A DNA stretch of 18,672 nucleotides from Bacteroidota bacterium (GTDB lineage: Bacteria > Bacteroidota > Bacteroidia > Chitinophagales > Chitinophagaceae): contig JAEZDR010000095.1 of the NCBI GenBank assembly GCA_023433265.1, positions 1-18,672 of the forward strand, read 5' to 3'. Shown here one piece after another: positions 6,152 through 13,243 of this stretch. The notes below the pieces were generated by a model. That model searched no databases. It had not been told where the DNA came from and was given only the letters and a program-made list of their open reading frames with translations. Numbering within the stretch: position 1 is the first letter of the stretch; the number at the start of each line of letters is the position of its first letter. The position numbers and the translations under genes were made by a program.

Positions 6152-6967
6152 ATGTCAGTAAACAAAGAAGTAAAAAGGATAACCACGCATACCCTTCAGA
6201 AAATGAAGACCTCCGGCGAAAAGATTGCTATGCTCACTGCATACGATTTTTCCTTCGCCAGCATTTTTGATCATGCAGGCGTCGACGTGATATTGGTAGG
6301 CGACAGTGCAGGCAATGTAATGGCCGGCCACGAAACTACCTTACCCGTAACCCTCGACCAGATGATCTACCATGCGCAGTGTGTCGTGCGGGCGGTACAC
6401 AGAAGCCTTGTGGTGGTAGACATGCCTTTCGGTTCTTACCAATCAAACTCCGACATAGCACTGGCCTCCGCCATCCGCATCATGAAAGAAACCGGCGCAC
6501 ATGCACTGAAGCTGGAAGGCGGTGAAGAGGTGCTGGAAAGCGTAAAAAGAATCGTGTATGCAGGCATACCTGTCATGGGCCACCTGGGTTTAACCCCGCA
6601 AAGCATCTATAAGTTCGGAACCTATAACGTGAGAGCAAAGGAAAAGCAGGAAGCAGACAAGCTAAGAACGGATGCCAACCTGTTGCAAGAAGTTGGCTGC
6701 TTCGCCGTGGTGCTCGAAAAGATACCCGCTACCCTGGCGAAAGAAGTGTCAGACAGCCTGCATATCCCTACCATTGGTATTGGCGCAGGCGCACATTGCG
6801 ACGGACAAGTCTTGGTAATGCACGACATGTTGGGCATCAACACTGAATTTAAGCCACGCTTTCTAAGGCAATACCTGAACTTGAATGAACAGATCACTAC
6901 TGCCATTAAGCAGTACACAAAAGATGTAAAAGACAAGGGCTTTCCTAACGACTCAGAATCCTACTAA
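6152..6967 (+). CDS. panB: 3-methyl-2-oxobutanoate hydroxymethyltransferase
   Basis: This 271-residue cytosolic enzyme transfers a hydroxymethyl group from 5,10-methylene-tetrahydrofolate to alpha-ketoisovalerate, making ketopantoate, the first committed step to pantothenate and CoA. The metal-binding residues of the family are visible: Asp51 in VGDSAGNV, Asp90 in VVDMPFGSY and Glu122 in KLEGGEE. Glu189 in VLEKIPA is the expected catalytic base. GHLGLTPQS and IGIGAG are further signatures. I chose ATG 6152; a TTG at 6143 in the same frame lies inside the -7 promoter element and cannot be a realistic start. The stop is four bases before the ALDH gene, so the two are co-transcribed. panC and panD are not in the window. 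Confidence 0.97.
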   Translation: MSVNKEVKRITTHTLQKMKTSGEKIAMLTAYDFSFASIFDHAGVDVILVGDSAGNVMAGHETTLPVTLDQMIYHAQCVVRAVHRSLVVVDMPFGSYQSNSDIALASAIRIMKETGAHALKLEGGEEVLESVKRIVYAGIPVMGHLGLTPQSIYKFGTYNVRAKEKQEADKLRTDANLLQEVGCFAVVLEKIPATLAKEVSDSLHIPTIGIGAGAHCDGQVLVMHDMLGINTEFKPRFLRQYLNLNEQITTAIKQYTKDVKDKGFPNDSESY

Positions 6968-6971
6968 AAAG

Positions 6972-8501
6972 ATGATACAAGACGTTTTACAACAGCTCGC
7001 TATTAAAGACAGCAATTATGGCGTTTCTACAGGTGTGCAATGGTTTGGCAGCACAGCAGCTACTATTGAAAGTTATTCGCCGGTAGATGGAAAGCGCATA
7101 GCAAGCGTGCAAGGCTGCGACCGGGCCAATTATGACCGCGTTGTTGAAGCCTCTCTCAAGGCTTTTGAACAATGGCGCCAAATGCCCTCACCAAAGCGCG
7201 GTGAAATTGTAAGGCAGATGGGCGATGCACTCCGCCGCTACAAAGAGCCCTTGGGTAAATTGGTGAGTTATGAAATGGGCAAGAGCCTGCAGGAAGGCTA
7301 CGGTGAAGTACAGGAGATGATTGACATCTGCGACTTCGCCGTCGGACTATCAAGGCAGCTTTACGGGCTAACCATGCATAGTGAACGCCCGCAACATAGA
7401 ATGTATGAACAGTGGCACCCGCTGGGTATTACCGGCATTATTTCGGCATTCAACTTCCCCGTAGCAGTGTGGAGCTGGAACAGCATGCTTGCGCTGGTAT
7501 GTGGCAATGTATGTATCTGGAAACCGAGCGAAAAGACGCCTTTAACCGCTATTGCATGCCAGAACATTATAGCGGAGGTATTAAAGGCTAACGATGTACC
7601 GGAAGGTGTATGTTGTCTCGTGCAGGGTGACAGGGAATTGGGCGAATGGCTTACAAGCGATGCGCGCGTGCCTTTGATATCTGCCACCGGGTCTACCCGC
7701 ATGGGCAAGATTGTGGCGGCAGCCGTAGCCGCAAGGCTGGGAAGGTCGCTGCTGGAGTTGGGCGGAAACAATGCCATCATCATCAGCCAGCATGCAGATC
7801 TGGACATGTCGCTCATAGGGGCAGTGTTTGGAGCGGTGGGTACAGCAGGGCAAAGGTGTACTACAACAAGGCGCCTTATTATTCATTCATCTATTTACGA
7901 TAGTTTCAAAGAGAAACTGGTAAAAGCCTACGGGCAGTTACGCATTGGCAACCCGCTTGATGAAAAGAATCACGTAGGACCATTGATAGATAAAGAAGCT
8001 GTACGTATGTACCTGGCATCGATAGAGCAATGCAAACAACAGGGCGGACGTTTTATAGTTGAGGGCGGCGTATTGGAAGGAGATGAGTTCAGCAGCGGAT
8101 GCTATGTGAAGCCTTGCATAGCGGAGGTAACCAATGATTTGCCAATAGTACAACATGAAACATTTGCACCGATTCTTTACATCATGAAATACGATAGCCT
8201 TGATGAGGCGCTTGCCATGCAGAATGGTGTACCGCAGGGATTGTCGTCAGCAATCATGACACTGAACCTGCGCGAGGCTGAATATTTCCTTAGCCATGCA
8301 GGCAGTGATTGTGGTATTGCTAATGTCAACATTGGAACAAGCGGAGCAGAGATAGGTGGAGCATTTGGTGGAGAAAAAGAAACAGGCGGTGGAAGGGAAA
8401 GCGGGTCGGATGCATGGCGGGCTTATATGCGTAGGCAGACGAATACCATCAACTGGAGCAATAAGCTACCACTGGCACAGGGTATTAAGTTCGAGTTGTA
8501 A
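6972..8501 (+). CDS. ALDH7-family aldehyde dehydrogenase (antiquitin-like)
   Basis: This 509-residue NAD(P)-dependent aldehyde dehydrogenase closely resembles ALDH7A1 (antiquitin) and bacterial alpha-aminoadipate semialdehyde / piperideine-6-carboxylate dehydrogenases of lysine catabolism. The catalytic residues are Asn161 in SAFNFPVAV, Glu262 in LLELGGNN and Cys296 in GTAGQRCTTTRRL. ALDH7 hallmarks are SPKRGEIVRQMGDALR, EMGKSLQEGYGEVQEMIDICD and the C-terminal NIGTSGAEIGGAFGGEKETG with GRESGSDAW and LAQGIKFEL. It begins four bases after the panB stop, so it is translated from the same mRNA. No pathway link between ALDH7 and pantothenate is established that I know of, so this could be a chance operon partner. 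The subfamily is confident, the substrate inferred. Confidence 0.93.
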   Translation: MIQDVLQQLAIKDSNYGVSTGVQWFGSTAATIESYSPVDGKRIASVQGCDRANYDRVVEASLKAFEQWRQMPSPKRGEIVRQMGDALRRYKEPLGKLVSYEMGKSLQEGYGEVQEMIDICDFAVGLSRQLYGLTMHSERPQHRMYEQWHPLGITGIISAFNFPVAVWSWNSMLALVCGNVCIWKPSEKTPLTAIACQNIIAEVLKANDVPEGVCCLVQGDRELGEWLTSDARVPLISATGSTRMGKIVAAAVAARLGRSLLELGGNNAIIISQHADLDMSLIGAVFGAVGTAGQRCTTTRRLIIHSSIYDSFKEKLVKAYGQLRIGNPLDEKNHVGPLIDKEAVRMYLASIEQCKQQGGRFIVEGGVLEGDEFSSGCYVKPCIAEVTNDLPIVQHETFAPILYIMKYDSLDEALAMQNGVPQGLSSAIMTLNLREAEYFLSHAGSDCGIANVNIGTSGAEIGGAFGGEKETGGGRESGSDAWRAYMRRQTNTINWSNKLPLAQGIKFEL

Positions 8502-8558
8502 GAAGAAGATAGAATAGCGACGGGGTCTTCAACAATGACCCTATCGGAACAAAATATG

Positions 8559-8589
8559 CAATGGGGTCCCGGCTACCGGGTCCCCATTG
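8559..8589. repeat. strong GC-rich hairpin after the ALDH gene
   Basis: CAATGGGG-T-CCCGG and CCGGG-T-CCCCATTG form a 14-position stem with one T-T mismatch and a three-base CTA loop. It has no T run, so it is not a classical terminator. A weaker GGGTC/GACCC stem precedes it at 8523-8541. It may protect the mRNA 3' end or be a REP-like palindrome. Confidence 0.7.
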
Positions 8590-8668
8590 TTGCATGATGG
8601 AGTAAATTAACGGATATCTGGAGATATAATAAAACGGGGGGCTAGACACCGGAGACAAACCCAGGAAG

Positions 8669-8698
8669 TTGCGGCAGGCGCATGTTTTCTTAATTTTA
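8669..8698 (+). promoter_or_regulatory. promoter of a possible short transcript
   Basis: TTG at 8669-8671 is followed after 19 bases by TAATTTTA at 8691-8698, one base off TAnnTTTG. This is the only place where I see both Bacteroidota -33 and -7 elements at proper spacing. Transcription would start near 8703. Confidence 0.45.
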
Positions 8699-8710
8699 AA
8701 GGTGGAACTA

Positions 8711-8782
8711 ATGACTGATGTAACACATGACTTCGACGACCGGGCCCGGTATGAAGAATTACAAGAAGAATTATTACAATAA
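8711..8782 (+). CDS. possible 23-codon small protein
   Basis: A short reading frame encodes MTDVTHDFDDRARYEELQEELLQ, 23 residues, acidic and probably helical at its C-terminal half. An AGGTGG stretch (8700-8705) lies a few bases before the ATG. A promoter-like pair lies at 8669-8698, and the stop codon overlaps the 5' arm of a perfect terminator, giving a compact unit of about 100 bases. It resembles no family I know. It may be a real microprotein, or the transcript may act as a small RNA and the frame be incidental. Confidence 0.35.
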   Translation: MTDVTHDFDDRARYEELQEELLQ

Positions 8783-8810
8783 GGAGTGACCAACACTCCT
8801 TATTGCTTTT
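8778..8810 (+). terminator. strong Rho-independent terminator
   Basis: AATAAGGAGTG and CACTCCTTATT form a perfect 11-bp stem with an ACCAA loop, followed by GCTTTT. It ends the short unit starting near 8703 and could also stop panB-ALDH read-through. Confidence 0.88.
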
Positions 8811-8846
8811 AAAAAAGGTTCAACATCCGGTGTCTTTTCCCCTGGA

Positions 8847-9269
8847 TTATTTTACGCTAAGTCTTATCGCAGCGGTTAGAACAAGCAGACCTACTAAAGA
8901 GCTTATTGCCCCCGCGAAAGGGAAAAAATAACCAAACTCAATAGCACCAAAGAAAAGATAGGCAATAGCTACCGGGTATAGTAACCGGCGAACAATGTTC
9001 ATCTGCTTTTCTGCGTCAATAGACAGTATCCAAAGAAGGCTGATCGTCATTCCGAATAAGCCAAACATCATCAGGCTATATCCGTTGTAATAATCTGCCA
9101 TGCTTTTGTGCGCACCCATAAACGCTGCGCTATAACTATGCATTGCATCTACTACGGCCTGCATCTTTTTATCTTCAGGCTTATCCCAGCCCAGGTGACC
9201 CATCAAATGCCCCAATGTATGAATCACTAGTAGAACTGCTGCTATCCGCAATAAAACCTTCGTTGTCAT
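8847..9269 (-). CDS. four-helix integral membrane protein, unknown function
   Basis: This 140-residue protein has four predicted membrane helices, at about residues 5-22, 64-84, 95-115 and 120-138. Helix 1 carries a HTLGHLMGHLGW motif with three closely spaced histidines (residues 17, 21, 25), and a soluble loop of about 40 residues follows. The pattern resembles small uncharacterised membrane proteins of the LIC_13387 type, but I am not sure of that assignment. It starts nine bases after the VOC-family gene stops, so the two are surely co-transcribed. The coding call is firm. The function is unknown; the histidines could bind metal or haem. Confidence 0.8.
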   Translation of the reverse strand: MTTKVLLRIAAVLLVIHTLGHLMGHLGWDKPEDKKMQAVVDAMHSYSAAFMGAHKSMADYYNGYSLMMFGLFGMTISLLWILSIDAEKQMNIVRRLLYPVAIAYLFFGAIEFGYFFPFAGAISSLVGLLVLTAAIRLSVK

Positions 9270-9278
9270 TTAACCGAT

Positions 9279-9644
9279 TTATAGATGTTGCAAGCCAATC
9301 TTGTTACCCTCCGAATCACTGAACATGCCAATATATCCTGCCGTATCGCCCGTATAGGTTTTTGTCATGATGACCTCCCCTCCTGCTGATTCCACCTTGT
9401 TAAGGATTATGTCCATATCATCCCGGCCGTCAAGGTACACAACCACACCGTCTGGGCAAGGCCTGTGGTATTCGCTTTTCACCAAAGCACCGCAATTGAA
9501 CTTGTCACCGGATGGAAAAATAGCATAGCGGGCTTCATCCATTTCCATCTCTTGAAACTTTACATTCATAATGGTTTCGTAAAATGTTCTAGCTCGTTCG
9601 AAATCATTGACGGGGATTTCAACCCAGTTTAACAGGTGTCTCAT
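9279..9644 (-). CDS. VOC-family protein (glyoxalase/bleomycin-resistance fold)
   Basis: This 121-residue protein has the paired beta-alpha-beta-beta-beta modules of the vicinal oxygen chelate superfamily. The first begins LLNWVEIPVNDFERARTFYETI (residues 4-25). The second starts near GVVVYLDGRDDMDIILNKVESAGGEV and ends IGMFSDSEGNKIGLQHL. Asn6 stands where many VOC enzymes have a metal-binding histidine, as in a large group of uncharacterised relatives, so a glyoxalase I reaction should not be assumed. It follows the AraC regulator by 64 bases and precedes a membrane protein by nine. A TAGTTTTG element just upstream gives it its own promoter option. Confidence 0.88.
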   Translation of the reverse strand: MRHLLNWVEIPVNDFERARTFYETIMNVKFQEMEMDEARYAIFPSGDKFNCGALVKSEYHRPCPDGVVVYLDGRDDMDIILNKVESAGGEVIMTKTYTGDTAGYIGMFSDSEGNKIGLQHL

Positions 9645-9661
9645 ATAATTCTTTTGTTACA

Positions 9662-9669
9662 CAAAACTA
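9662..9669 (-). promoter_or_regulatory. -7 element upstream of the VOC-family gene
   Basis: The minus strand reads TAGTTTTG, an exact TAnnTTTG match, 17 bases before the ATG at 9644. It lies in the gap after the regulator gene, so the VOC and membrane genes could be transcribed separately from the regulator. Confidence 0.5.
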
Positions 9670-9708
9670 CCAGCAGCCCATAAACCAGTATTGTAAAAAT
9701 CGGAAGTG

Positions 9709-10536
9709 TCATTCCCTGTAAAAGGATCTTCCGAATTCATTGTTTATTCCGGCAAACTTATCGGGAGACAGTCCTGTGAATCGCTTAAAGTCTTTTATGA
9801 AATGCGCCTGGTCGTGAAAATAATCGTACACGTTGTTCTTATAAAACCCTTTTTGCGGATGCCTCGCCCATTCTTTATAGAACTCCATGAAACGCATGAC
9901 TGCTGAAAGCGCCTTTGGACTAAGTCCTACTTTCTCTGTAAACTTTTCATTTAGCCACCTGCTGCTATAGCCGGTTTTCTTTTCAAGCTGCATCACCGTA
10001 ATTAACCCGCGGGATGATTGTATGGTTTGCACACAATAGTCCAGGATAGCATCAACCCCGGAAGTGGAGAGCCGGCTAATTAAATATTCCTGCACCAGGC
10101 ATATTTTATCGGTTATTGAAACTGCATTCAAAACCCTCTCTTGCAACTGCCGTGCTGTCTTGCCCAATAAATCTTCGAGTAAATAGATACGGTTTTTCAA
10201 ATCAGCCTGTCTAAGGTTGAAGAGGCGGTATGCACCCGCCGGGTTAAATTCAACTGTGATACTGCCATGCGGTGCATCCTGTTCGATGTCAACAATAGCA
10301 GCAACATCTGAAAGGCCCACCAGCGTAATAGACGATTCTTTTGAGGTGCAGAGCCAGTCATCATATTTTCCAATGAGCCCGTTCCTAAACGGTATGATGA
10401 GTTTTGCCATTCCGTTAGGTACAATCAGTTTTGCATCTTCGTCAGGCATTCTTCCGCTACTTTCCACTACACAGAGGCGGTCCACTATACCCCGGAGCGA
10501 AGGATGAGGTGCTATATGTTGGATGCTAATGTCCAC
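9709..10536 (-). CDS. AraC-family transcriptional regulator with DUF6597-type N-terminus
   Basis: This 275-residue protein is a DNA-binding regulator. Residues 1-110 match the DUF6597 sensor-like domain found in Bacteroidota AraC proteins: PHPSLRGIVDRLCVVES, then the KLIVPNGMAKLIIPFR strand pair, then the GSITVEFNPAGAYRLFN strand. Residues 175-262 form the AraC double helix-turn-helix: VMQLEKKTGYSSRWLNEKF with VGLSPKAL for the first unit, and YDYFHDQAHFIKDFKRFTGLSPDKF for the second. The ligand is unknown. It heads a minus-strand set with the VOC and membrane genes, so it probably controls them and possibly itself. No clear TAnnTTTG element was seen upstream. Confidence 0.92.
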   Translation of the reverse strand: MDISIQHIAPHPSLRGIVDRLCVVESSGRMPDEDAKLIVPNGMAKLIIPFRNGLIGKYDDWLCTSKESSITLVGLSDVAAIVDIEQDAPHGSITVEFNPAGAYRLFNLRQADLKNRIYLLEDLLGKTARQLQERVLNAVSITDKICLVQEYLISRLSTSGVDAILDYCVQTIQSSRGLITVMQLEKKTGYSSRWLNEKFTEKVGLSPKALSAVMRFMEFYKEWARHPQKGFYKNNVYDYFHDQAHFIKDFKRFTGLSPDKFAGINNEFGRSFYRE

Positions 10537-11324
10537 AAGTGAAAGTCAATTACTATGAATAGGCAGTCGCAATTTAATAGGCAGAAATGAGAAAACACCG
10601 GGAGATGAAGCGAAAGTAAAGAAGAAGGCACGCATCAATCGTCTCAGCTACAATAAAGCTTCATTATAGATACTTGTCGTAACCTAATTGTAGCTCCGCC
10701 TTCACTTTCTCCACTGATGTCGCGGAGCCCTAACCCACCCCGAACAAAAAGCCCTGTCGATAAGGGTTTCAAAGGAACGGCTTGTTGGCTCATAGTGCTG
10801 CAAGTTTATCTACGAATATAATCGTTGATGGGGAGCAAACGATCCCTTAAATGGATGAATAGGTTAAGCGATTTATGAACGGCAAGGAGTGAAGGCAGCT
10901 TGTTGACAATGACCCTTATGAAAAAATGAGACAACAAGAAAAGCATCGCGAGCATTGACGGTTATTTACATGGCAGCAGGCGCGACGCGGAAGGCTACGG
11001 ATAGCGGGATTTTTGGGGTAACCTGATGTAAACAAAGGAGAACAAGGTTAGAGCAGGCAGAACACCGGAGCATGCGAAAGCTGAAGCAGAATTATGCTGC
11101 CTTTATACCACGCAGTAAGGGTATTGACACCTGACTGATATTTAACCTGGCATTGTTTGAGGTAGTACTGTAGCCATACCGTATTGGTGTAGAAGTGGTA
11201 CTACTCTGGTACTGATGTATTACCGATGTAGGAAGTATTTAGTACCTAAAGATGAGCTAAACGCTACCGTATTGCTGACGTTTTGACGAATGGGCACAGC
11301 TATCCCAACGGCTACCTGCTGTTG
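10537..11324. other. 788-base region without a supportable gene
   Basis: No reading frame of convincing length or composition was found on either strand. It contains a long inverted repeat at 10612-10709, a small CCCT/AGGG stem near 10752-10765, a CTACGGATAGCG element at 10995-11006 shared with two stem-loops downstream, an inverted pair GTAGTAC/GTACTAC at 11162-11204, and a TTTAGTACCTAAA palindrome at 11238-11250. It may be decayed mobile DNA or hold non-coding RNA. Confidence 0.6.
10612..10709. repeat. long imperfect inverted repeat
   Basis: The inner arms AGCTACAAT (10646-10654) and ATTGTAGCT (10687-10695) are perfect complements. Outside them, GAAGGC (10624-10629) and GAAAGT (10612-10617) on the left mirror the contiguous GCCTTC-ACTTTC (10698-10709) on the right, with unpaired segments on the left arm. 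It could be a MITE-like element or a structured RNA. Confidence 0.6.
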
Positions 11325-11873
11325 TTATGCCCTGGCGAGCATAGCGTATCGCATGGGAAGCTTGATTGCATGCCCCAACAGTGCCGTCCTGGCCATTTCG
11401 AGCAATTTTTCTTCACCATATCTTTTGCTGAGCTGCATAAACCTGCCGAAGCTGAGGGCTACGTGTGTAGCTGTTATTTCGAGAGCGTAGGGGAAGACCT
11501 TTTTGAATTTCTTTTTCAATGGACGTTTGCAAATATTATGGAGGGGCTGCAGCGCGCGCTGTTGTAACTGTTGAATGATGTCTTCTTCTTCAACACCCTG
11601 TTTGATGGCTTCTATAGCTAAAGATTTTAAGATGCAGAACAGGGCGTATTGCCGCTTTTCGTTGGGAAGAGAACGGTACACTTTTGATGCAAGCTTATTG
11701 CCGGTGGCAAACCGCCTGCAGCTACGGCGACTGTTTTCAAAGCAGGGGTGTTTCCAGAACTTTTTACCGGTAAGGCTGCTTTTTGCGCGCACATGGTACT
11801 GTCCATTCATCCTGTAGTAGGTGATGGAGAGGTCGGTGCCCCTGAATTGTATGATGCCTTCCTGGTAAGCCAT
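11325..11873 (-). CDS. basic protein of an uncharacterised Bacteroidota family (MAxQxG N-terminus)
   Basis: This 182-residue protein begins MAYQEGIIQFRGTDLSITYY, with a NGQYHVRAKSSL segment after it. This matches a common N-terminal theme of short Bacteroidota hypotheticals (M-A-x-Q-x-G-x-I, G, T-x-Y, NG-x-Y-x-x-R-x-K). The partial gene at 18571 has the same pattern. The rest is rich in Arg, Lys, Leu and Ala and probably helical (QQLQQRALQPLHNICKRPLK, ATHVALSFGRFMQLSKRYGE). No signal peptide, membrane helix or catalytic motif is seen. The high positive charge suggests nucleic-acid binding, but that is inference. It stands alone between two repeat-rich gaps of 788 and 545 bases, hinting at mobile DNA. 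The start follows an AT-rich leader without Shine-Dalgarno. Confidence 0.8.
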   Translation of the reverse strand: MAYQEGIIQFRGTDLSITYYRMNGQYHVRAKSSLTGKKFWKHPCFENSRRSCRRFATGNKLASKVYRSLPNEKRQYALFCILKSLAIEAIKQGVEEEDIIQQLQQRALQPLHNICKRPLKKKFKKVFPYALEITATHVALSFGRFMQLSKRYGEEKLLEMARTALLGHAIKLPMRYAMLARA

Positions 11874-12108
11874 GCTTTATTATTAATAAGTGAACATCCA
11901 ACAGTTAAAATTTGAGAGCCTATGCTTTGTAACACTTTTATAAAGTTCAGGAGGATCGGTAGAATGGAAAAGAGCGAAGAGCCGAAGACGGGCGGTTCTG
12001 CAGTAAAATGGCTGAAAAAATGTGATGGACAGTACTAAAAAATGTGATGAGTGGGAATAGGATTCGTGGGGTGGAAGGATTAAATGGGAGAGAACATTTA
12101 TTAGAGAG

Positions 12109-12142
12109 TCCGTAGATACGCTGCGCTTAATCTACGGATAGC
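12109..12142. repeat. stem-loop repeat, copy A (GCTGCGCTTAA loop)
   Basis: TCCGTAGAT (12109-12117) and ATCTACGGA (12130-12138) form a perfect 9-bp stem whose loop includes GCTGCGCTTA, followed by TAGC. Copy B at 12356-12393 shares the stem, the loop core and the trailing TAGC. Confidence 0.75.
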
Positions 12143-12322
12143 AGGCGAAAATTAGTATAATTCGGAGAACCAAATTTATCTATGCTTCAAAGTGCGCTGA
12201 AGCTAATAGCTTGAAGAACGGGAGTAGGGATGTGGTGAGGCGATGCATTATTTTATTAAGGGCTGCGGCGAGGTCTGGACCTTGATTCTTAGGATTGAGG
12301 GATTAGCGGGTTTAAATAGTGC

Positions 12323-12346
12323 AGTAGTCGGAGACTACTACTTTTT
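12323..12346 (+). terminator. orphan Rho-independent terminator-like hairpin
   Basis: AGTAGTC and GACTACT form a perfect 7-bp stem with a GGA loop, followed by ACTTTTT. No plus-strand gene lies upstream. It either ends an unannotated transcript or is a palindromic repeat that happens to precede T. Confidence 0.55.
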
Positions 12347-12355
12347 ATTCATGAA

Positions 12356-12393
12356 TCCGTAGAAGAGGCTGCGCTTAACTCTATGGATAGCGC
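12356..12393. repeat. stem-loop repeat, copy B
   Basis: TCCGTAGA (12356-12363) pairs with TCTATGGA (12380-12387) with one G-U, around a loop containing GGCTGCGCTTAAC, followed by TAGC. The mismatch to copy A in the right arm keeps pairing through G-U, which suggests that the fold matters. Confidence 0.72.
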
Positions 12394-12418
12394 GGCAAGT
12401 TGGTTTTGATCCAGCAAA

Positions 12419-12763
12419 TCAGTGCTTAATCTTTGTAATCCTGACTTCAAGAAAAATGGCCTTAGATTGGTCCAGATGTTTCAAGTGAAGTTTTTCAGGG
12501 TCCAGTTCTTCGTCAAAAAACAACTTTGTTGCAGAGGCAAGTAGTCTTGTTGCTGGTTCGTAACCCAATGTGTCGAATGTCCATGTTATGCAATCTTTGT
12601 GATCGCCCTGGGTAACATGGTTGGTGAGGTTTAGAGACATCTCTCTGCCTTCGTGATTGACACGGACGCTTCCGATCCAAGGTATCCCCTTTCTAATTAA
12701 TTCATTTCTAACCAGGCTGTGAATAGTTCCTGCATTTAACTTTACGTTTTTTTCCTTTTCCAT
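12419..12763 (-). CDS. hypothetical protein, 114 aa
   Basis: I do not recognise this family. The 114-residue product is soluble, with a Lys-rich start (MEKEKNVKLNAGTIHSLVRNE), a predicted strand-rich centre (GSVRVNHEGREMSLNLTNHV, then DCITWTFDTLGYEP), a helical LLASATKLFFDEELDPEKL segment and a basic ending (LEVRITKIKH). No signal peptide, membrane helix or catalytic motif is visible. It is last in a minus-strand series behind a 106-residue hypothetical (114-base gap) and a rhomboid-like protein, so it may share their transcript. The coherent codon pattern and amphipathic segments support it as real. Confidence 0.7.
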   Translation of the reverse strand: MEKEKNVKLNAGTIHSLVRNELIRKGIPWIGSVRVNHEGREMSLNLTNHVTQGDHKDCITWTFDTLGYEPATRLLASATKLFFDEELDPEKLHLKHLDQSKAIFLEVRITKIKH

Positions 12764-12877
12764 ATCAATGATTTTGTATCATGTTCCTCACCCCTCCGCC
12801 ACCATCCTCACCTCTTCCTCCCGGGCGGGTTTGAAGAGTAAATGAGTTGATAAGAAAAGAAGGGCTTAAGCCGGTCT

Positions 12878-13198
12878 TCAGAGAACTTTTGCCAGTTTGT
12901 CTAAATGCTTTACATCTTCGATGTTAAACTGCCACCGGCTAATAGTGTTATCATTGTCGTCGTTTAGGGTCCATTTTGAGTTTTCATGAAAGTAACTGCG
13001 GTTTGTTGTATCGTTAGAGGTAGGGGAATCATCAATGCTAACCGAGAAGGTAATTACTGCTTCCAGGTAAAAACCACCATCTCCTAAATAGATCCTTCTC
13101 TTGTACCACACGTAGCGTTCACTATCGCAAGTACGTTCATCCTCCTTTTCAAGATTGTAACTTAAAAGCAAATCAGGATTTCGTATTACCTTATCCAA
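12878..13198 (-). CDS. hypothetical protein, 106 aa
   Basis: I do not recognise this family. The product is acidic, with many Asp, Asn and aromatic residues (YVWYKRRIYLGDGGFYLEAVITFSVS), then a polar Ser/Thr/Asn stretch and a WTLNDDNDNTISRWQFN segment, ending in a short basic helix. It looks like a small beta-rich cytosolic protein. It starts 45 bases after the rhomboid-like gene stops and on the same strand, so co-transcription is likely. Functional clues are lacking. Confidence 0.68.
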   Translation of the reverse strand: MDKVIRNPDLLLSYNLEKEDERTCDSERYVWYKRRIYLGDGGFYLEAVITFSVSIDDSPTSNDTTNRSYFHENSKWTLNDDNDNTISRWQFNIEDVKHLDKLAKVL

Positions 13199-13243
13199 TC
13201 CTTAAAAATAGGCCGTTATCCAAAATAATTTGGTTAAAGAACT

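Larger units (their letters stand above)
11874..12418. other. 545-base region without a supportable gene
   Basis: No convincing reading frame is seen. The region carries two related stem-loops (12109-12142 and 12356-12393) and a terminator-like hairpin at 12323-12346 that has no gene in front of it on its strand. The promoter of the 182-residue protein gene should lie at its left end, but no TAnnTTTG match was found there. Confidence 0.55.

Noticed and set aside
8485..8796. 103-residue minus-strand frame after the ALDH gene
   Set aside because: It overlaps the ALDH 3' end, two hairpins and a terminator, and has a Ser/Cys-rich composition typical of a chance frame.
11283..11567. Plus-strand frames of 94 and 66 residues
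   Set aside because: Both lie antisense to the 182-residue protein, whose N-terminus matches a second gene in the window.
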